Shown: positions 7,438 through 15,384 of the stretch, one piece after another | Layout of the letters: each line of letters starts with the position of its first letter | Numbering within the stretch: position 1 is the stretch's first letter | IMG/VR virus record: IMGVR_UViG_3300025891_000008 | Span: 1-24,835 of that record | Strand: one strand, 5' to 3' | Length of the DNA stretch: 24,835 nucleotides | Origin: a virus | The notes under the pieces: model-generated | Told to the model about the DNA's origin: nothing | The model's database searches: none | The model's input: only the letters and a program-made list of their open reading frames with translations | Made by a program: the position numbers and the translations under genes

Positions 7438-7862
7438 CCGAGGCACCCGATCGCGACCGCTACGGCGGGGTCCGTGCTGGCGATGGCGGCATCCGTGGTG
7501 GCCGAGTCGGGCCAGTCCGTGAACTCCTTGGCGAACCCGTCGACGGACATGGTGATACCGGAGTCGAGCCCGTTGGTCGCCCATACACCGGTCTGATCCT
7601 CGACCCCGGTTGCCGTGAAGCGCATGGCGACGAAGTAGACCTTGCCGTAGTCGGGTGACAGGTACACCTGACCGGTCACCGGCACCATTCCGGTGCCGTC
7701 GAGCGCCCCGGTGGCGATCCGGTCGAGCAGCGCTTGCGGCGCCTGGGTGCACTCGGCCGCCGGCGTCGTACTGGTCCCATGTGCCGGCGCATCGGTCTTG
7801 CCTCCACCCGCGCACCCGGCGAGCAGTCCGACGATCAGCAGCACCCCAGCAGTGGTCCTCAT
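7434..7862 (-). CDS. Secreted lipoprotein, putative moron 1
   Basis: A 142-residue leftward protein inside the rightward structural operon. N-terminus MRTT is followed by a hydrophobic core (AGVLLIVGLLAG) and a lipobox LLAGC with Cys17 as the lipid-modified residue, then a Gly/Thr/Pro linker and a small mature domain (about 35-142) with two cysteines. The lipobox predicts export and anchoring on the outer face of the cytoplasmic membrane. I prefer ATG 7862 over GTG 7868 because GGTGAG lies 5-6 bases upstream. Position and orientation indicate a moron, expressed from its own promoter in the lysogen. Superinfection exclusion is a known role for phage lipoproteins, but here it is inference. I do not recognise the mature domain. 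Confidence 0.8.
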   Translation of the reverse strand: MRTTAGVLLIVGLLAGCAGGGKTDAPAHGTSTTPAAECTQAPQALLDRIATGALDGTGMVPVTGQVYLSPDYGKVYFVAMRFTATGVEDQTGVWATNGLDSGITMSVDGFAKEFTDWPDSATTDAAIASTDPAVAVAIGCLG

Positions 7863-7955
7863 GGCCACTCACCGTACCCCGCCGCGCGCACGGCGGTAGC
7901 CATATCACCCCACCCGGCGGCCGTGCGCTGTCATCTCGACACGAAGGAGAACATC

Positions 7956-8486
7956 ATGACGCTCACTGCGACCAATGTGCGCACTGGCATCACGGGCGAG
8001 GTGTCCGTCGGCCTGCTGACCGCGACCCCTCCCGTGACCGCCGCCGAGGCCCTGACGGGCTACGACGGGCTCGGCTACGTCGGCCCCGACGGGGTCATCC
8101 CGAAGAGCGAGAAGACCGCGAAGGACCTCACCGCGTGGCAGAACAACGCCATCGTGCGAACCCTGATCACCGACGCGAAGCGGACCTACGAGTTCACGCT
8201 GTGGGAGACGAGCGTCGACACGATCGAGTTCGCCTACGGGACGACCGTCACGCAGACCATCACCGAGGGCACGTACACCATCGACCCATCCGCGACGGGC
8301 GGCAGCCGCAACTTCGTCGTCGACGTCATCGACGGCACGAACGCACACCGCGAGGCGTTCGTCGGCGAACTGACCTCGATGGAGGAGGCCGGATGGAAGA
8401 ACGGCGAGGCCGTCGCGTTCAAGTGCTCGGTCACCGTGTACGGCAACGTCGACGCGATGGACACGGCGCTCAAGTCCGCGGTCTGA
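7956..8486 (+). CDS. Major tail protein (tail tube)
   Basis: A 176-residue, mostly beta protein with a strong AAGGAG ribosome-binding site at 7944-7949, placed just before the tail chaperone genes. Starts with LTATNVRTGITGEVSVG; a longer same-frame extension upstream of 7956 has no ribosome-binding site and runs through the antisense of the lipoprotein, so I reject it. Residues about 45-140 include TAWQNNAIVRTLITDAKRTYEFTLWET, which resembles the beta-sandwich core of siphovirus tube subunits (TWQ...V.T..TD...TF...ET). A strong hairpin follows at 8492-8527. Assignment is by synteny and resemblance. Confidence 0.88.
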   Translation: MTLTATNVRTGITGEVSVGLLTATPPVTAAEALTGYDGLGYVGPDGVIPKSEKTAKDLTAWQNNAIVRTLITDAKRTYEFTLWETSVDTIEFAYGTTVTQTITEGTYTIDPSATGGSRNFVVDVIDGTNAHREAFVGELTSMEEAGWKNGEAVAFKCSVTVYGNVDAMDTALKSAV

Positions 8487-8491
8487 CAGCC

Positions 8492-8527
8492 ACCGGCCGG
8501 GGTGCCTGCGCGGATGCCCCGGTCGGT
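8492..8527 (+). terminator. Strong hairpin after the tail-tube gene
   Basis: ACCGGCCGGGG at 8492-8502 pairs with CCCCGGTCGGT at 8517-8527 (11 bp with one G-U wobble, 14-base loop) five bases after the major tail protein stop. There is no T-run, so it is more likely a partial terminator or RNA-stabilising hairpin that keeps tube-protein mRNA above the downstream tail genes. Confidence 0.5.
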
Positions 8528-8578
8528 GCTCAACCCCATCCGCGCTGACCTATCCGCGCACGACAGAAGGGCACGCGC

Positions 8579-8923
8579 ATGCCTCCCGCAGCACGCAAGA
8601 CCCCCCCACCCCGCAAGCCGCAGGACCACAAGCCGAAGGCGACCAAGCCGGACGGCTTCACGTTCGACCACGACGGCGTGACGTACACCCTGCCGCACCC
8701 GTCCGAGGCTCTCGCGAAGATCCCCGGCAAGGCGTTCCGCGACGCCATGCTCGGCGGGGAGATCGGCGAGTTGAAGTTCGCGCTGGTCTGCGTCGAGGCC
8801 GTTGATGCTGCCCCGGCCACGCTGGAAGCCCTCTACGCGAAGCCCACCGACGAGATGCTGACCATCCTCGGCAAGTGGATGGGTTCGGCCGACATGAGCG
8901 GGGCGACGCTCCCCCAATCCTGA
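8579..8923 (+). CDS. Tail assembly chaperone, short form (gpG-like)
   Basis: A 114-residue protein between tail tube and tape measure genes, with an AGAAGGG ribosome-binding site at about 8565-8571. The N-terminus is a basic Pro/Lys tail (about 1-24); a compact domain follows (FTFDHDGVTYTLPHPSEALAKIPGKAF...) and ends at TLPQS. In long-tailed phages this position holds the gpG chaperone, which with the frameshifted gpGT coats the tape measure during tail assembly. The next frame (-1) is open past the stop and joins at a C-run at 8911-8917, as expected for the pair. Confidence 0.85.
   Translation: MPPAARKTPPPRKPQDHKPKATKPDGFTFDHDGVTYTLPHPSEALAKIPGKAFRDAMLGGEIGELKFALVCVEAVDAAPATLEALYAKPTDEMLTILGKWMGSADMSGATLPQS
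8911..8917 (+). promoter_or_regulatory. Probable -1 frameshift site CCCCCAA
   Basis: In the gpG frame the codons here are CTC CCC CAA TCC TGA. Slipping back one base at the CCC codon keeps CCC pairing and continues into the open -1 frame (ILTLLDLIEE...). The frame direction (-1) and location six to twelve bases before the gpG stop agree with tail chaperone frameshifting. The heptamer does not follow the classical X-XXY-YYZ rule, because the second codon would re-pair poorly. Confidence 0.6.
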
Positions 8924-9339
8924 CGCTCCTCGATCTCATCGAGGAGCACCGCCCCGCGTTCGAGTATGACTGGCGCACCCGGTTCGGGTGTCGCTTCGAC
9001 GTCCCGGCCCAGATGTCCTGGGGCGAGGCATGGCGGCTGACGATGGAACTCGCCTCCGACCCGTCCTCCCATGTGGCGGCCGGGATCTACGGGTGGGACC
9101 ACGCGGTCTCCTACGAGTGGATGCTCGCCGCGAACGCCTACGACGCCTTCGTCTCGGCCAACTCTGACCCGAAGAAGTCACGGCCCGCACCGTACCCGCG
9201 GCCCTGGGATGAGAAGCCCAAGGCCATCGGGGCCGGGACGTCCATGTCGGTCGCCGAGTACCGGGCCCTGCGCGCGCGCATTGAGGCACCAGCCGGTCGG
9301 TCGCGTGACGCGCGCGGCCGGTTCACCACGTCCCCCTGA
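8914..9339 (+). CDS. Tail assembly chaperone, frameshift extension (gpT part of gpGT)
   Basis: The -1 frame extension of the tail chaperone: about 141 residues beginning near PILTLLDLIEEHRPAFEYDWRTRFG and ending SRDARGRFTTSP. Joined to the gpG part from 8579 it yields a fusion of about 253 residues. The motif YDWRTRFG.........SWGEAWRLTMELASDPSSH is typical of gpT-like segments in actinophages. An in-frame ATG at 8875 lies inside gpG without a suitable ribosome-binding site, so I treat the region as a frameshift product rather than an independent gene. The fusion should bind the tape measure and recruit tail tube subunits, and is not expected in the mature virion. Confidence 0.82.
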   Translation, partial: PILTLLDLIEEHRPAFEYDWRTRFGCRFDVPAQMSWGEAWRLTMELASDPSSHVAAGIYGWDHAVSYEWMLAANAYDAFVSANSDPKKSRPAPYPRPWDEKPKAIGAGTSMSVAEYRALRARIEAPAGRSRDARGRFTTSP

Positions 9340-9360
9340 CCGCACGCGAGAGGGGCTGAC

Positions 9361-11595
9361 ATGGCCGGACAGACGATCGCCGCCGCATACGTTGCCATCA
9401 TGCCGTCCTTCCGGGGCGGCGCGGCTGCGATCGGCAGGGAGATGGACGGTCCGCTCGCCGCCGCGGGCACGGCGGGCGGGAAGAAGTACGGCGGCGGCAT
9501 GCGCACGAGCATCGTCGGGATGGCGAAGTCCGTCTTTGCCCCGCTGCTCGCCATTGGCGCCACGGTCATGGTGGGGAAGTTCTTCTCCGGCGCGATCAAG
9601 GAAGCCTCCGGGCTGAACGAGTCGGTCAACGCCCTGAACGTGTCCTACGGGGGCGCGTCACAGGGTGTGCAGGCCCTCGGGAAGTCGGCCGCGCAGAACC
9701 TCGGCCTGTCGAACCTGGAGTTCAACAACCTCGCGGTGCGGTTCTCCTCGTTCTCCAAGACGATCGCTGGCGACGGTGGGGACGTCACAGGGACACTCGC
9801 AGACCTGACCGGGCGCGCGTCTGACTTCGCCTCGGTCATGAACCTCGACGTGAACGAGGCCGCGCAGCTGTTCCAGTCCGGGCTCGCCGGCGAGTCGGAG
9901 CCGCTACGCAAGTACGGCCTCGACATGTCCGCAGCGTCCGTCGAGGCATACGGCCTGGCGAACGGGCTCGCCGCGAACGGCAAGTCCCTGACGGAGTCGG
10001 AGAAGATCCAGGCGCGCTACGGGTATCTCATGGAGCAGACCTCGAACACGCAGGGTGACTTCGCGAACACCTCCGACCAGCTCGCGAACAAGCAGCGGAT
10101 CACCGCGGCCGAGTTCGACAACGTCAAGGCGCGCATCGGCACCGGGCTCCTCCCCATCATGTCGGCCCTCGTGGGCTTCGTCGGTGACACTCTCCTACCG
10201 GCGCTCGACAGCATGGGGTCATTCATCACCGGCACCGTCGTGCCGGCCGTCAAGGACTTCGCTGGGTTCATCACCGGCACCGTCGTGCCGGGCATACGGA
10301 GTTTCGCGAAGTGGGTCGGTGACAGCGCTGGCACGATCAAGATCGTTGCGGGCATCATCACCACCCTGCTCCTGCCCGTGTTCATCAGCATGGCGGTCGG
10401 CTGGGCGTATAGCGCCGCTGCCGCTATCGCATCTGGTACGCAGACGGCCGCGATCTGGCTCATGCTTCAAGGCGATGCCATCGCCTCGGCAGCGTCACAG
10501 TTCGCGTCGCACTACAGGGTCGTCGCCGGATGGGTGGCGTCCGCTGCTGCGGCCGTCGCCTCCGGTGCGCAGACGGTCGCGATCTGGGCCCTGTACAAGA
10601 TCGAGGCCGTGAAGGGTGCCGCGACCACGGTCGCGTCGCACGCCCGCATGGCGGGGGCGTGGCTGGCGTCGAAGGCTACGGCGGTCGCGTCGATGGCGAT
10701 CACGGTCGCGGCGATGGTCGTCGGGTGGGCCGTCATGGGTGTGCAGGCGCTCCTCGGTGCGGCGAAGATCGCCCTCGCGTGGCTCATCGCGCTAGGCCCG
10801 GTGGGCATCGTCATCGCCGCCGTGGTTGGTCTCGGCGTGCTGATCGCCCTGAACTTCGAGCGCATCAAGGGCTGGATCGGTGGCGCGTGGGAATGGATCA
10901 AGCGCGTCACGATCACCGCGTGGAACGCGATCGGCACCTTCCTTGCCGGCCTATGGACCTCGATCACGTCCACGCTCACGTCGGCATGGAACGGCATCGT
11001 CAGGTTCTTCTCCGCGATCCCCGGCCGTGTGGGCGCGTTCTTCACGATGGTCAAGGACAAGATCGTAGAAGTCTTCGGGTGGACGCCGCTAGGCCTCATC
11101 ATCGAGAACTGGGACGGGATCATGGCCTTCCTCGGGGGACTGCCGGCGAGCGTCGGGGGCGCTATCAGTGGACTGTGGGACGGGCTCTGGACGTCGTTCA
11201 AGGGCGCGTTGAACAACATCATCGGCGCGTGGAATGACTTCTCGATCACGATGGGTGGTGGGACGACGCCGTGGGGTGCCGAGTGGCCGTCATTCACCCT
11301 CAACACCCCGAACATCCCGTACCTCGCATCCGGTGCGCTGGTCACGAACCCGGCGCTTGCGATGCTCGGGGAGTCCGGGTCCGAGGCTGTTCTGCCGTTC
11401 TCGCGGGTGGATGAGTTCGCGGCGATGGTTGCCCGGCAGATGGGCCAGATGGACGCCGGGCCGGTCTCCGGGCGTGGCAGGGACCTCATCGACTACGACC
11501 GGCTCGCGCGGGCGATGGCGAACGTCAACCTGACGATGGACGGGCGCCGCGTGTCCCAGTCGGCTGACGCATGGATCGGGGCGAGCATCCGATGA
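9361..11595 (+). CDS. Tape measure protein
   Basis: The longest gene (744 residues), directly after the tail chaperones, with a GAGAGGGG ribosome-binding site. The N-terminal part (about 1-230) is Ala/Gly-rich with helical segments and the TMP-like start TIAAAYVAIMPSFRGGAAAIGREM. Residues about 300-500 are highly hydrophobic and contain a 15-residue repeat (FITGTVVP...) and a 43-residue repeat (AIASG/AVASG...), followed by LAWLIALGPVGIVIAAVVGLGVLIAL. The C-terminal end is strand-like, with ASGALVTNPALAMLGESGSEAVLP, a motif shared by many tape measures. At about 0.15 nm per residue the tail would be near 110 nm (inference). The stop overlaps the next ATG (ATGA). Confidence 0.93.
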   Translation: MAGQTIAAAYVAIMPSFRGGAAAIGREMDGPLAAAGTAGGKKYGGGMRTSIVGMAKSVFAPLLAIGATVMVGKFFSGAIKEASGLNESVNALNVSYGGASQGVQALGKSAAQNLGLSNLEFNNLAVRFSSFSKTIAGDGGDVTGTLADLTGRASDFASVMNLDVNEAAQLFQSGLAGESEPLRKYGLDMSAASVEAYGLANGLAANGKSLTESEKIQARYGYLMEQTSNTQGDFANTSDQLANKQRITAAEFDNVKARIGTGLLPIMSALVGFVGDTLLPALDSMGSFITGTVVPAVKDFAGFITGTVVPGIRSFAKWVGDSAGTIKIVAGIITTLLLPVFISMAVGWAYSAAAAIASGTQTAAIWLMLQGDAIASAASQFASHYRVVAGWVASAAAAVASGAQTVAIWALYKIEAVKGAATTVASHARMAGAWLASKATAVASMAITVAAMVVGWAVMGVQALLGAAKIALAWLIALGPVGIVIAAVVGLGVLIALNFERIKGWIGGAWEWIKRVTITAWNAIGTFLAGLWTSITSTLTSAWNGIVRFFSAIPGRVGAFFTMVKDKIVEVFGWTPLGLIIENWDGIMAFLGGLPASVGGAISGLWDGLWTSFKGALNNIIGAWNDFSITMGGGTTPWGAEWPSFTLNTPNIPYLASGALVTNPALAMLGESGSEAVLPFSRVDEFAAMVARQMGQMDAGPVSGRGRDLIDYDRLARAMANVNLTMDGRRVSQSADAWIGASIR
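10222..10291 (+). repeat. 45-bp direct repeat inside the tape measure gene
   Basis: The same 25 bases occur at 10222-10246 and 10267-10291, a 45-bp period that encodes a 15-residue repeat beginning FITGTVVP. The nucleotide identity exceeds what protein conservation requires, suggesting a recent duplication. Confidence 0.8.
10423..10713 (+). repeat. 43-residue repeats in the tape measure
   Basis: Units begin at 10423, 10552 and 10681, each 129 bases apart, starting AIASGTQT, AVASGAQT and AVASMAIT. The first two share SG.QT.AIW, VASH-type, and AGW(V/L)AS positions; the third is only the start of a unit. Duplicated hydrophobic segments of this kind can change tail length. Confidence 0.7.
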
Positions 11596-12440
11596 GGACG
11601 GTGACTGTCGGCGGCATCCTGCTCGACGAGGCGACCACGACGTCTGTCCGGGCCGTGGCGGATGTCGTCGGCTGGCTCGACGGCCCACCGGTGCGGTCGG
11701 GCTTGCAGGCCAAGGCGCAGCAGGACGGAGCCTGGGACGGGTCGGGCTCCAGGACCGAGCGCCCGCTCGAGGTCATCGGGTTCATCGAGGAGGCGACGGC
11801 TGCCGCTGCCGATGCGGCCCTGCGCGAGCTCACGGCGTTGCGTCCGCAGGCCGTCTACGAGGTCGTCGTCGACAACCCCGACGTCGGCGTGCTGTCGTGC
11901 CTGGCGCGGCTCGTGGGGAAGGTGACGTCGGAGTGGTCCGGCGATCGCGCGTTCGAGTACGCGATCCCCCTCGCGGCCCCCGACTCCCTGCTGTACGGTC
12001 CCGCGACTTACGGCTCGGCGTCCTTGGCGTCGGCGACCCCGGGTGCTGGCCGAATCTGGCCGCGTGTGTGGCCGACCGACTGGGGCATCCCGGAGGGTGT
12101 GACGCCCGGCGCGGTGTCGGTCCCGAACGCGGGCACGGCCGCGTACTGGCCGCGTCTGCGCATCGACGGCCCGGTCCTCAACCCGGTGGTCACTCTCATG
12201 GAGACGGGCGCGTGGGTGCGAATCAACGGGGCCATCTTGGCGGGTCAGTGGGTCGACATGGACATGGCGAACCGGCGGGTCCTGCTCCAGGGGCAGGTGT
12301 CGATCCGGCACTGGCCGGTGACGTTCTCGGGCAACTGGCTGGCGGTCCCCGTCGGCAGCGGGTCGATCACATGGACGGCCGACACGGCTGATCCTGCGGC
12401 ACTCCTGCACGTGTTCGGTCACGAAAGGGCGGTCTCATGA
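11592..12440 (+). CDS. Distal tail protein / minor tail protein
   Basis: A 282-residue protein following the tape measure with an ATGA overlap, the usual position of the distal tail (Dit) subunit that connects tube and tip. N-terminal part: TVGGILLDEATTTSVRAVADVVGWLDGPPVR, a strand-rich opening with a conserved-looking DGAWDGSGSR loop; the second half (residues about 170-282) is beta-rich (PRLRIDGPVLNPVVTLMETGAWVRINGAILAGQWVDMDMANRRVLL). Phage_tail/Dit proteins typically carry a 'DG..V.RP...NG..V..D...R.V' block like this one. It ends with an overlap into the next gene. Confidence 0.78.
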   Translation: MRTVTVGGILLDEATTTSVRAVADVVGWLDGPPVRSGLQAKAQQDGAWDGSGSRTERPLEVIGFIEEATAAAADAALRELTALRPQAVYEVVVDNPDVGVLSCLARLVGKVTSEWSGDRAFEYAIPLAAPDSLLYGPATYGSASLASATPGAGRIWPRVWPTDWGIPEGVTPGAVSVPNAGTAAYWPRLRIDGPVLNPVVTLMETGAWVRINGAILAGQWVDMDMANRRVLLQGQVSIRHWPVTFSGNWLAVPVGSGSITWTADTADPAALLHVFGHERAVS

Positions 12441-13324
12441 CCACGTTCCAGTACCTCGACGAGGGCAACTCTGAGGCCCAGGATCGCCTGGCGACGTCGT
12501 TCCTCCTGGCGCAGACGTCGACCGGGCTGGCGACGACCGGCGTGCTGTCGGGGCTGGTCGTGACGCAGACGACCACTGCGTCCGGCGCGGTGCTGGTGGC
12601 TGCCGGCGCGGCCCCGGTCCAGGCGTCGGTGGGCACGGGTGTGGCGCTGCTCGTCAACGACACGCAGGCGACCCTCGACGTGTTCACGGCGAACCCGATG
12701 GGCGCCCTGCCACGCAACGACATCGTGGTGTTCGACATGCTGACCAAGGCCATCATCGCGATCATCGGCACCCCGAACGCGACCCCGGACGACCCGACGG
12801 TCCCGGCCACGGCGTGCGCCCTGGCGCGGCTGCGGCACGCTGCGTCCGCGACGACGATCCCCACGGCGAAGATCGACGACCTGCGCGCGTTCACGGCCCT
12901 GCGGGGAACTAATCGTGTCGGTGCGTCCGTCAACCTGACCGACGGGTGGGTGACACAGGCAACCCGCACCCATACCGGGACGTGGAGCGTCGGCGAGAAC
13001 AGTGGCGGGTTCGTCGGCGCGCTGACCGGCAACACGACCCCGATCGTCATCCCCGCAGGCAAGGGTGGCCTGTACGCGGTGTCGCTTGGCCTGGCCAACT
13101 CGGCGGCCGCGACCGGGTGGGTCCAGGTTCAGATCGGCGGAACACTGCTGGCGGGCTCCACGAACTTCTACCGGGGGGGCTTGTCCACCGCTTCTTTCGC
13201 CGCTGGGGGCGTCGCAGCCATCCTGCCGCTGGCCGCTGGTTGCGCCTTGACGGTCATCACAGGTCTGACCGCTTCCGCCTATGGGGTCACCGCAACCCTG
13301 TCGTGCTACCGGATCGGCGACTAG
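12437..13324 (+). CDS. Minor tail protein with C-terminal jelly-roll-like domain
   Basis: A 295-residue protein with ATG overlapping the previous stop (ATGA). Residues 1-165 contain Thr/Ala/Val-rich strands (TTTASGAVLVAAGAAP, LVNDTQATLDVF, IVVFDMLTKAIIAIIG) reminiscent of baseplate/tail-tip proteins. The C-terminal part (about 195-295) shows a strand pattern with IPAGKGGLYAVSLGLA...QVQIGG...AAILPLAAGCALTVITG...SCYRIGD, closely resembling C1q/TNF-type trimeric jelly-roll domains seen in receptor-binding tail tips. Host binding is therefore a plausible but unproven function. Confidence 0.72.
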   Translation: MTTFQYLDEGNSEAQDRLATSFLLAQTSTGLATTGVLSGLVVTQTTTASGAVLVAAGAAPVQASVGTGVALLVNDTQATLDVFTANPMGALPRNDIVVFDMLTKAIIAIIGTPNATPDDPTVPATACALARLRHAASATTIPTAKIDDLRAFTALRGTNRVGASVNLTDGWVTQATRTHTGTWSVGENSGGFVGALTGNTTPIVIPAGKGGLYAVSLGLANSAAATGWVQVQIGGTLLAGSTNFYRGGLSTASFAAGGVAAILPLAAGCALTVITGLTASAYGVTATLSCYRIGD

Positions 13325-13328
13325 CCTG

Positions 13329-14489
13329 ATGTACGAGGTCTACGCGACACGCTGGGATGACGCCCATGTGGTCGAGGAGATCATTCCCGCCCGCGGCCTC
13401 GAGTTCACCCTGCCACTGTCCGACCACGGCGAGTGTTCGTTCAGCGCCACCGTCGAGCCGGGCCGTTCGTTCTGGCGCCCGGCCCTGTCGGCGGCAATGT
13501 CGGGCGTCCTGATCTGCCGGGACTCGGTGCCGGTGTGGTCGGGTCGGATGCTCGGCGAGTCGCAGACGGGCCCGCGCACGTTCGCGTTCACGTTCGCAGA
13601 GTGGGGCTCGGCGTTCGAGGCCGTCCCGGCCGTCCCGCTCGCACTGACGAACACCAACGACCACGAGCTGTTCCGTCGCATGATCTCCGACGCGCAGGCC
13701 ATCTCCGGCCAGAACTACCTCGTGCAGATGGGCTCGACGACGGGTGCGGCCCGGTCGGACCTGACGATCAACGCCTGGGACACGACGACCGTGGAGGAGG
13801 AGTTTCGGCGGCTCGGTGAGTCGGCTGGCGGCCCGGAGTGGTATGTCGCCGCGACCGGGACGTTCCAGAACCCGACCCGGACCCTGGTCCTGGGTGACCG
13901 GCTCGGGTCGACGGCCCCGTCCGCGGTCCTGGAGTACGTGGAGGACACGCAGGACTACGTACCCCCGGCCGCGCCCCCGGTGCTGACGATGCTCGGCAAC
14001 ATCTTCCCCACGGACGCCCGCCCGATCTTCGCTGGTGGGCGACGCGGTGGCAACGTGATCGCACACCCGGCACGACGGCAGATCCCCGGGATGACGGTAG
14101 CCAAAGCGGTCGGTGCGGGTGAGCAGGCCGCTCAGCTCCGCCGCTACGCCTACGCTACCGATCTCCTGGCGGCGGGTTACCCGCGGCGGACCCGCACGGC
14201 CCGGTACGAGGACGTGAGCAGGTCGGCGACGCTCCAGCGGCACGCCGACGCCGACCTCGCGGCAGCCCGGGGCATGACGACGGCGTACACGCTGACCACG
14301 TTCGAGGATGACCCGGACTGGACGGGCGTGGCCCGCGGGGACACGGTGCGAGTGATCCTGGACAGCGACGTGTATGCGGGTGTGCGCCCGCTGGTGTTCG
14401 AGGCGCGCCTGCTGGACCTGGCCGTGCTGGTGCCGGACGACGGCCCGGTGCGCGTCAACTGGACGATCGCCGATGTGAGGGGTGCCTGA
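13329..14489 (+). CDS. Minor tail protein, tail-hub type (ReqiPepy6 gp37-like)
   Basis: A 386-residue protein; ATG at 13329 follows the previous stop by four bases. The N-terminal half is beta-rich with a tail-hub style start (YEVYATRWDDAHVVEEIIPARGLEFTLPLSDHGECSFSATVEPG), then a middle segment (EEFRRLGESAGGPEWYV, residues about 155-175), and a C-terminal block (ADLAAARGMTTAYTLTTFEDDPDWTGVARGDTVRVILDSDVY). W-x-G-R-ML together with EWY and GD.VRV motifs is the pattern of hub/ReqiPepy6 gp37-like proteins that form the central tail tip of actinophages. It should hold the tip fibres and possibly the tape measure end. Confidence 0.72.
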   Translation: MYEVYATRWDDAHVVEEIIPARGLEFTLPLSDHGECSFSATVEPGRSFWRPALSAAMSGVLICRDSVPVWSGRMLGESQTGPRTFAFTFAEWGSAFEAVPAVPLALTNTNDHELFRRMISDAQAISGQNYLVQMGSTTGAARSDLTINAWDTTTVEEEFRRLGESAGGPEWYVAATGTFQNPTRTLVLGDRLGSTAPSAVLEYVEDTQDYVPPAAPPVLTMLGNIFPTDARPIFAGGRRGGNVIAHPARRQIPGMTVAKAVGAGEQAAQLRRYAYATDLLAAGYPRRTRTARYEDVSRSATLQRHADADLAAARGMTTAYTLTTFEDDPDWTGVARGDTVRVILDSDVYAGVRPLVFEARLLDLAVLVPDDGPVRVNWTIADVRGA

Positions 14490-15331
14490 TGGGTCGTCTG
14501 CCGGAGACGGGCCCGTCCCTGCGGCGGATCATCGAGCAGCAGAAGCGCCGGGCGACCCGTAATGAGAACGCCTCGCCGTACACCCGGTCGGGCATGTCGG
14601 TCACGGCTGAGGGTCGCGTCGAGGTCACGGGGCAGATGCAGTCCTGGGACTACGACGGCACGTCCCGGGCCGCACTCGGCACGACGGGGTGGATGCTCGG
14701 CCCGGACGACGGCGGGGCGTCACTCCTGGCGCTCAACGGTATCGACGTGTACGCCAGCCTGGCCGCGAGGGACGTGACGATCCTCGGGCTGATCGACGCC
14801 CTCGCCGCGCAGCAGGCGACATTGGACGCGCAGCAGGCGACGCTCGCAACGACCGTCACGGGGCTGAGCACCGCTCAGGCGACCCTGGCTGATCAGGTCG
14901 CGGACCTGGCATCGAGGGTCACCGTCACAACGTCAATCGCAACCTTCAACACGGGGTCGCTGCCGAATGACGCGCTGTTCCATGCGTATGGCGCTGGAAT
15001 CCCTATCACGATCAGCGTTCCGACTGGCAAACTCGTTGTAACGGTCGGGTGCGGGCAGGCTTCAATCACACCCGGCACAAGTGGGGCGGTAACCGCTGAG
15101 GCAACTTTCTCCCTCTCGAACGGGTCTCTCGTCTACGGAGACATCTCCGCTCGCGGATTTGCCGCCTACTCGAACTCGGCCAGCGGGGCGTCACTCACTG
15201 TCCAGCGAGCGTTGACGCTCGCGCCGGGAACCTACACGGTCACCGGGCAGATGCGGGCGTGGTCGTCTGGCTCGGCAGCCGGATCAGTGCAGTTTCAGCA
15301 GCCATACCTCACCGTCCAGGTGACGGGCTAA
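14489..15331 (+). CDS. Minor tail protein with coiled-coil stalk and beta-rich tip
   Basis: A 280-residue protein, ATG sharing a base with the upstream stop. A basic N-terminal helix (SLRRIIEQQKRRATRNENA) likely anchors it to the hub; residues about 95-150 form a heptad-like stalk with the repeated unit AQQATLDAQQATLA...STAQATLADQVADLASRV; the C-terminal 130 residues are Ser/Thr/Gly-rich strands ending YLTVQVTG. Stalk plus beta tip is the design of a trimeric receptor-binding fibre. Codon use in the C-terminal part (from about 14930) looks less G+C-biased than its neighbours, suggesting the tip was exchanged with another phage. Its TAA stop overlaps the leftward stop at 15328. Confidence 0.7.
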   Translation: MGRLPETGPSLRRIIEQQKRRATRNENASPYTRSGMSVTAEGRVEVTGQMQSWDYDGTSRAALGTTGWMLGPDDGGASLLALNGIDVYASLAARDVTILGLIDALAAQQATLDAQQATLATTVTGLSTAQATLADQVADLASRVTVTTSIATFNTGSLPNDALFHAYGAGIPITISVPTGKLVVTVGCGQASITPGTSGAVTAEATFSLSNGSLVYGDISARGFAAYSNSASGASLTVQRALTLAPGTYTVTGQMRAWSSGSAAGSVQFQQPYLTVQVTG

Positions 15332-15384
15332 GGGAGCGGCGGCGGAACGTAGAACACGCCCGGCGGCGGCTGAGGATTGGTCAT
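15328..15384 (-). CDS. 18-residue proline-rich micro-ORF
   Basis: Encodes MTNPQPPPGVFYVPPPLP. The ATG shares bases with the protease stop (ATGA), as in coupled phage genes, and its TAG stop overlaps the TAA stop of the rightward tail gene. The continuous junctions on both sides are why I list it. It is too short to support a function and could be coincidental. Confidence 0.35.
   Translation of the reverse strand: MTNPQPPPGVFYVPPPLP

Noticed and set aside
6880-7908. 342-residue leftward frame across connector genes and the lipoprotein
   Set aside because: Low-complexity Arg/Gly/Asp-rich translation in another frame than the lipoprotein; no start context or motif.
8875-8913. Independent gpT start at ATG 8875
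   Set aside because: No ribosome-binding site and lies in the gpG coding region; frameshift expression is the family rule.
13287-14243. 318-residue leftward frame opposite the tail-hub gene
   Set aside because: Same shadow pattern produced by high GC codon bias; the rightward gene is coupled on both sides.
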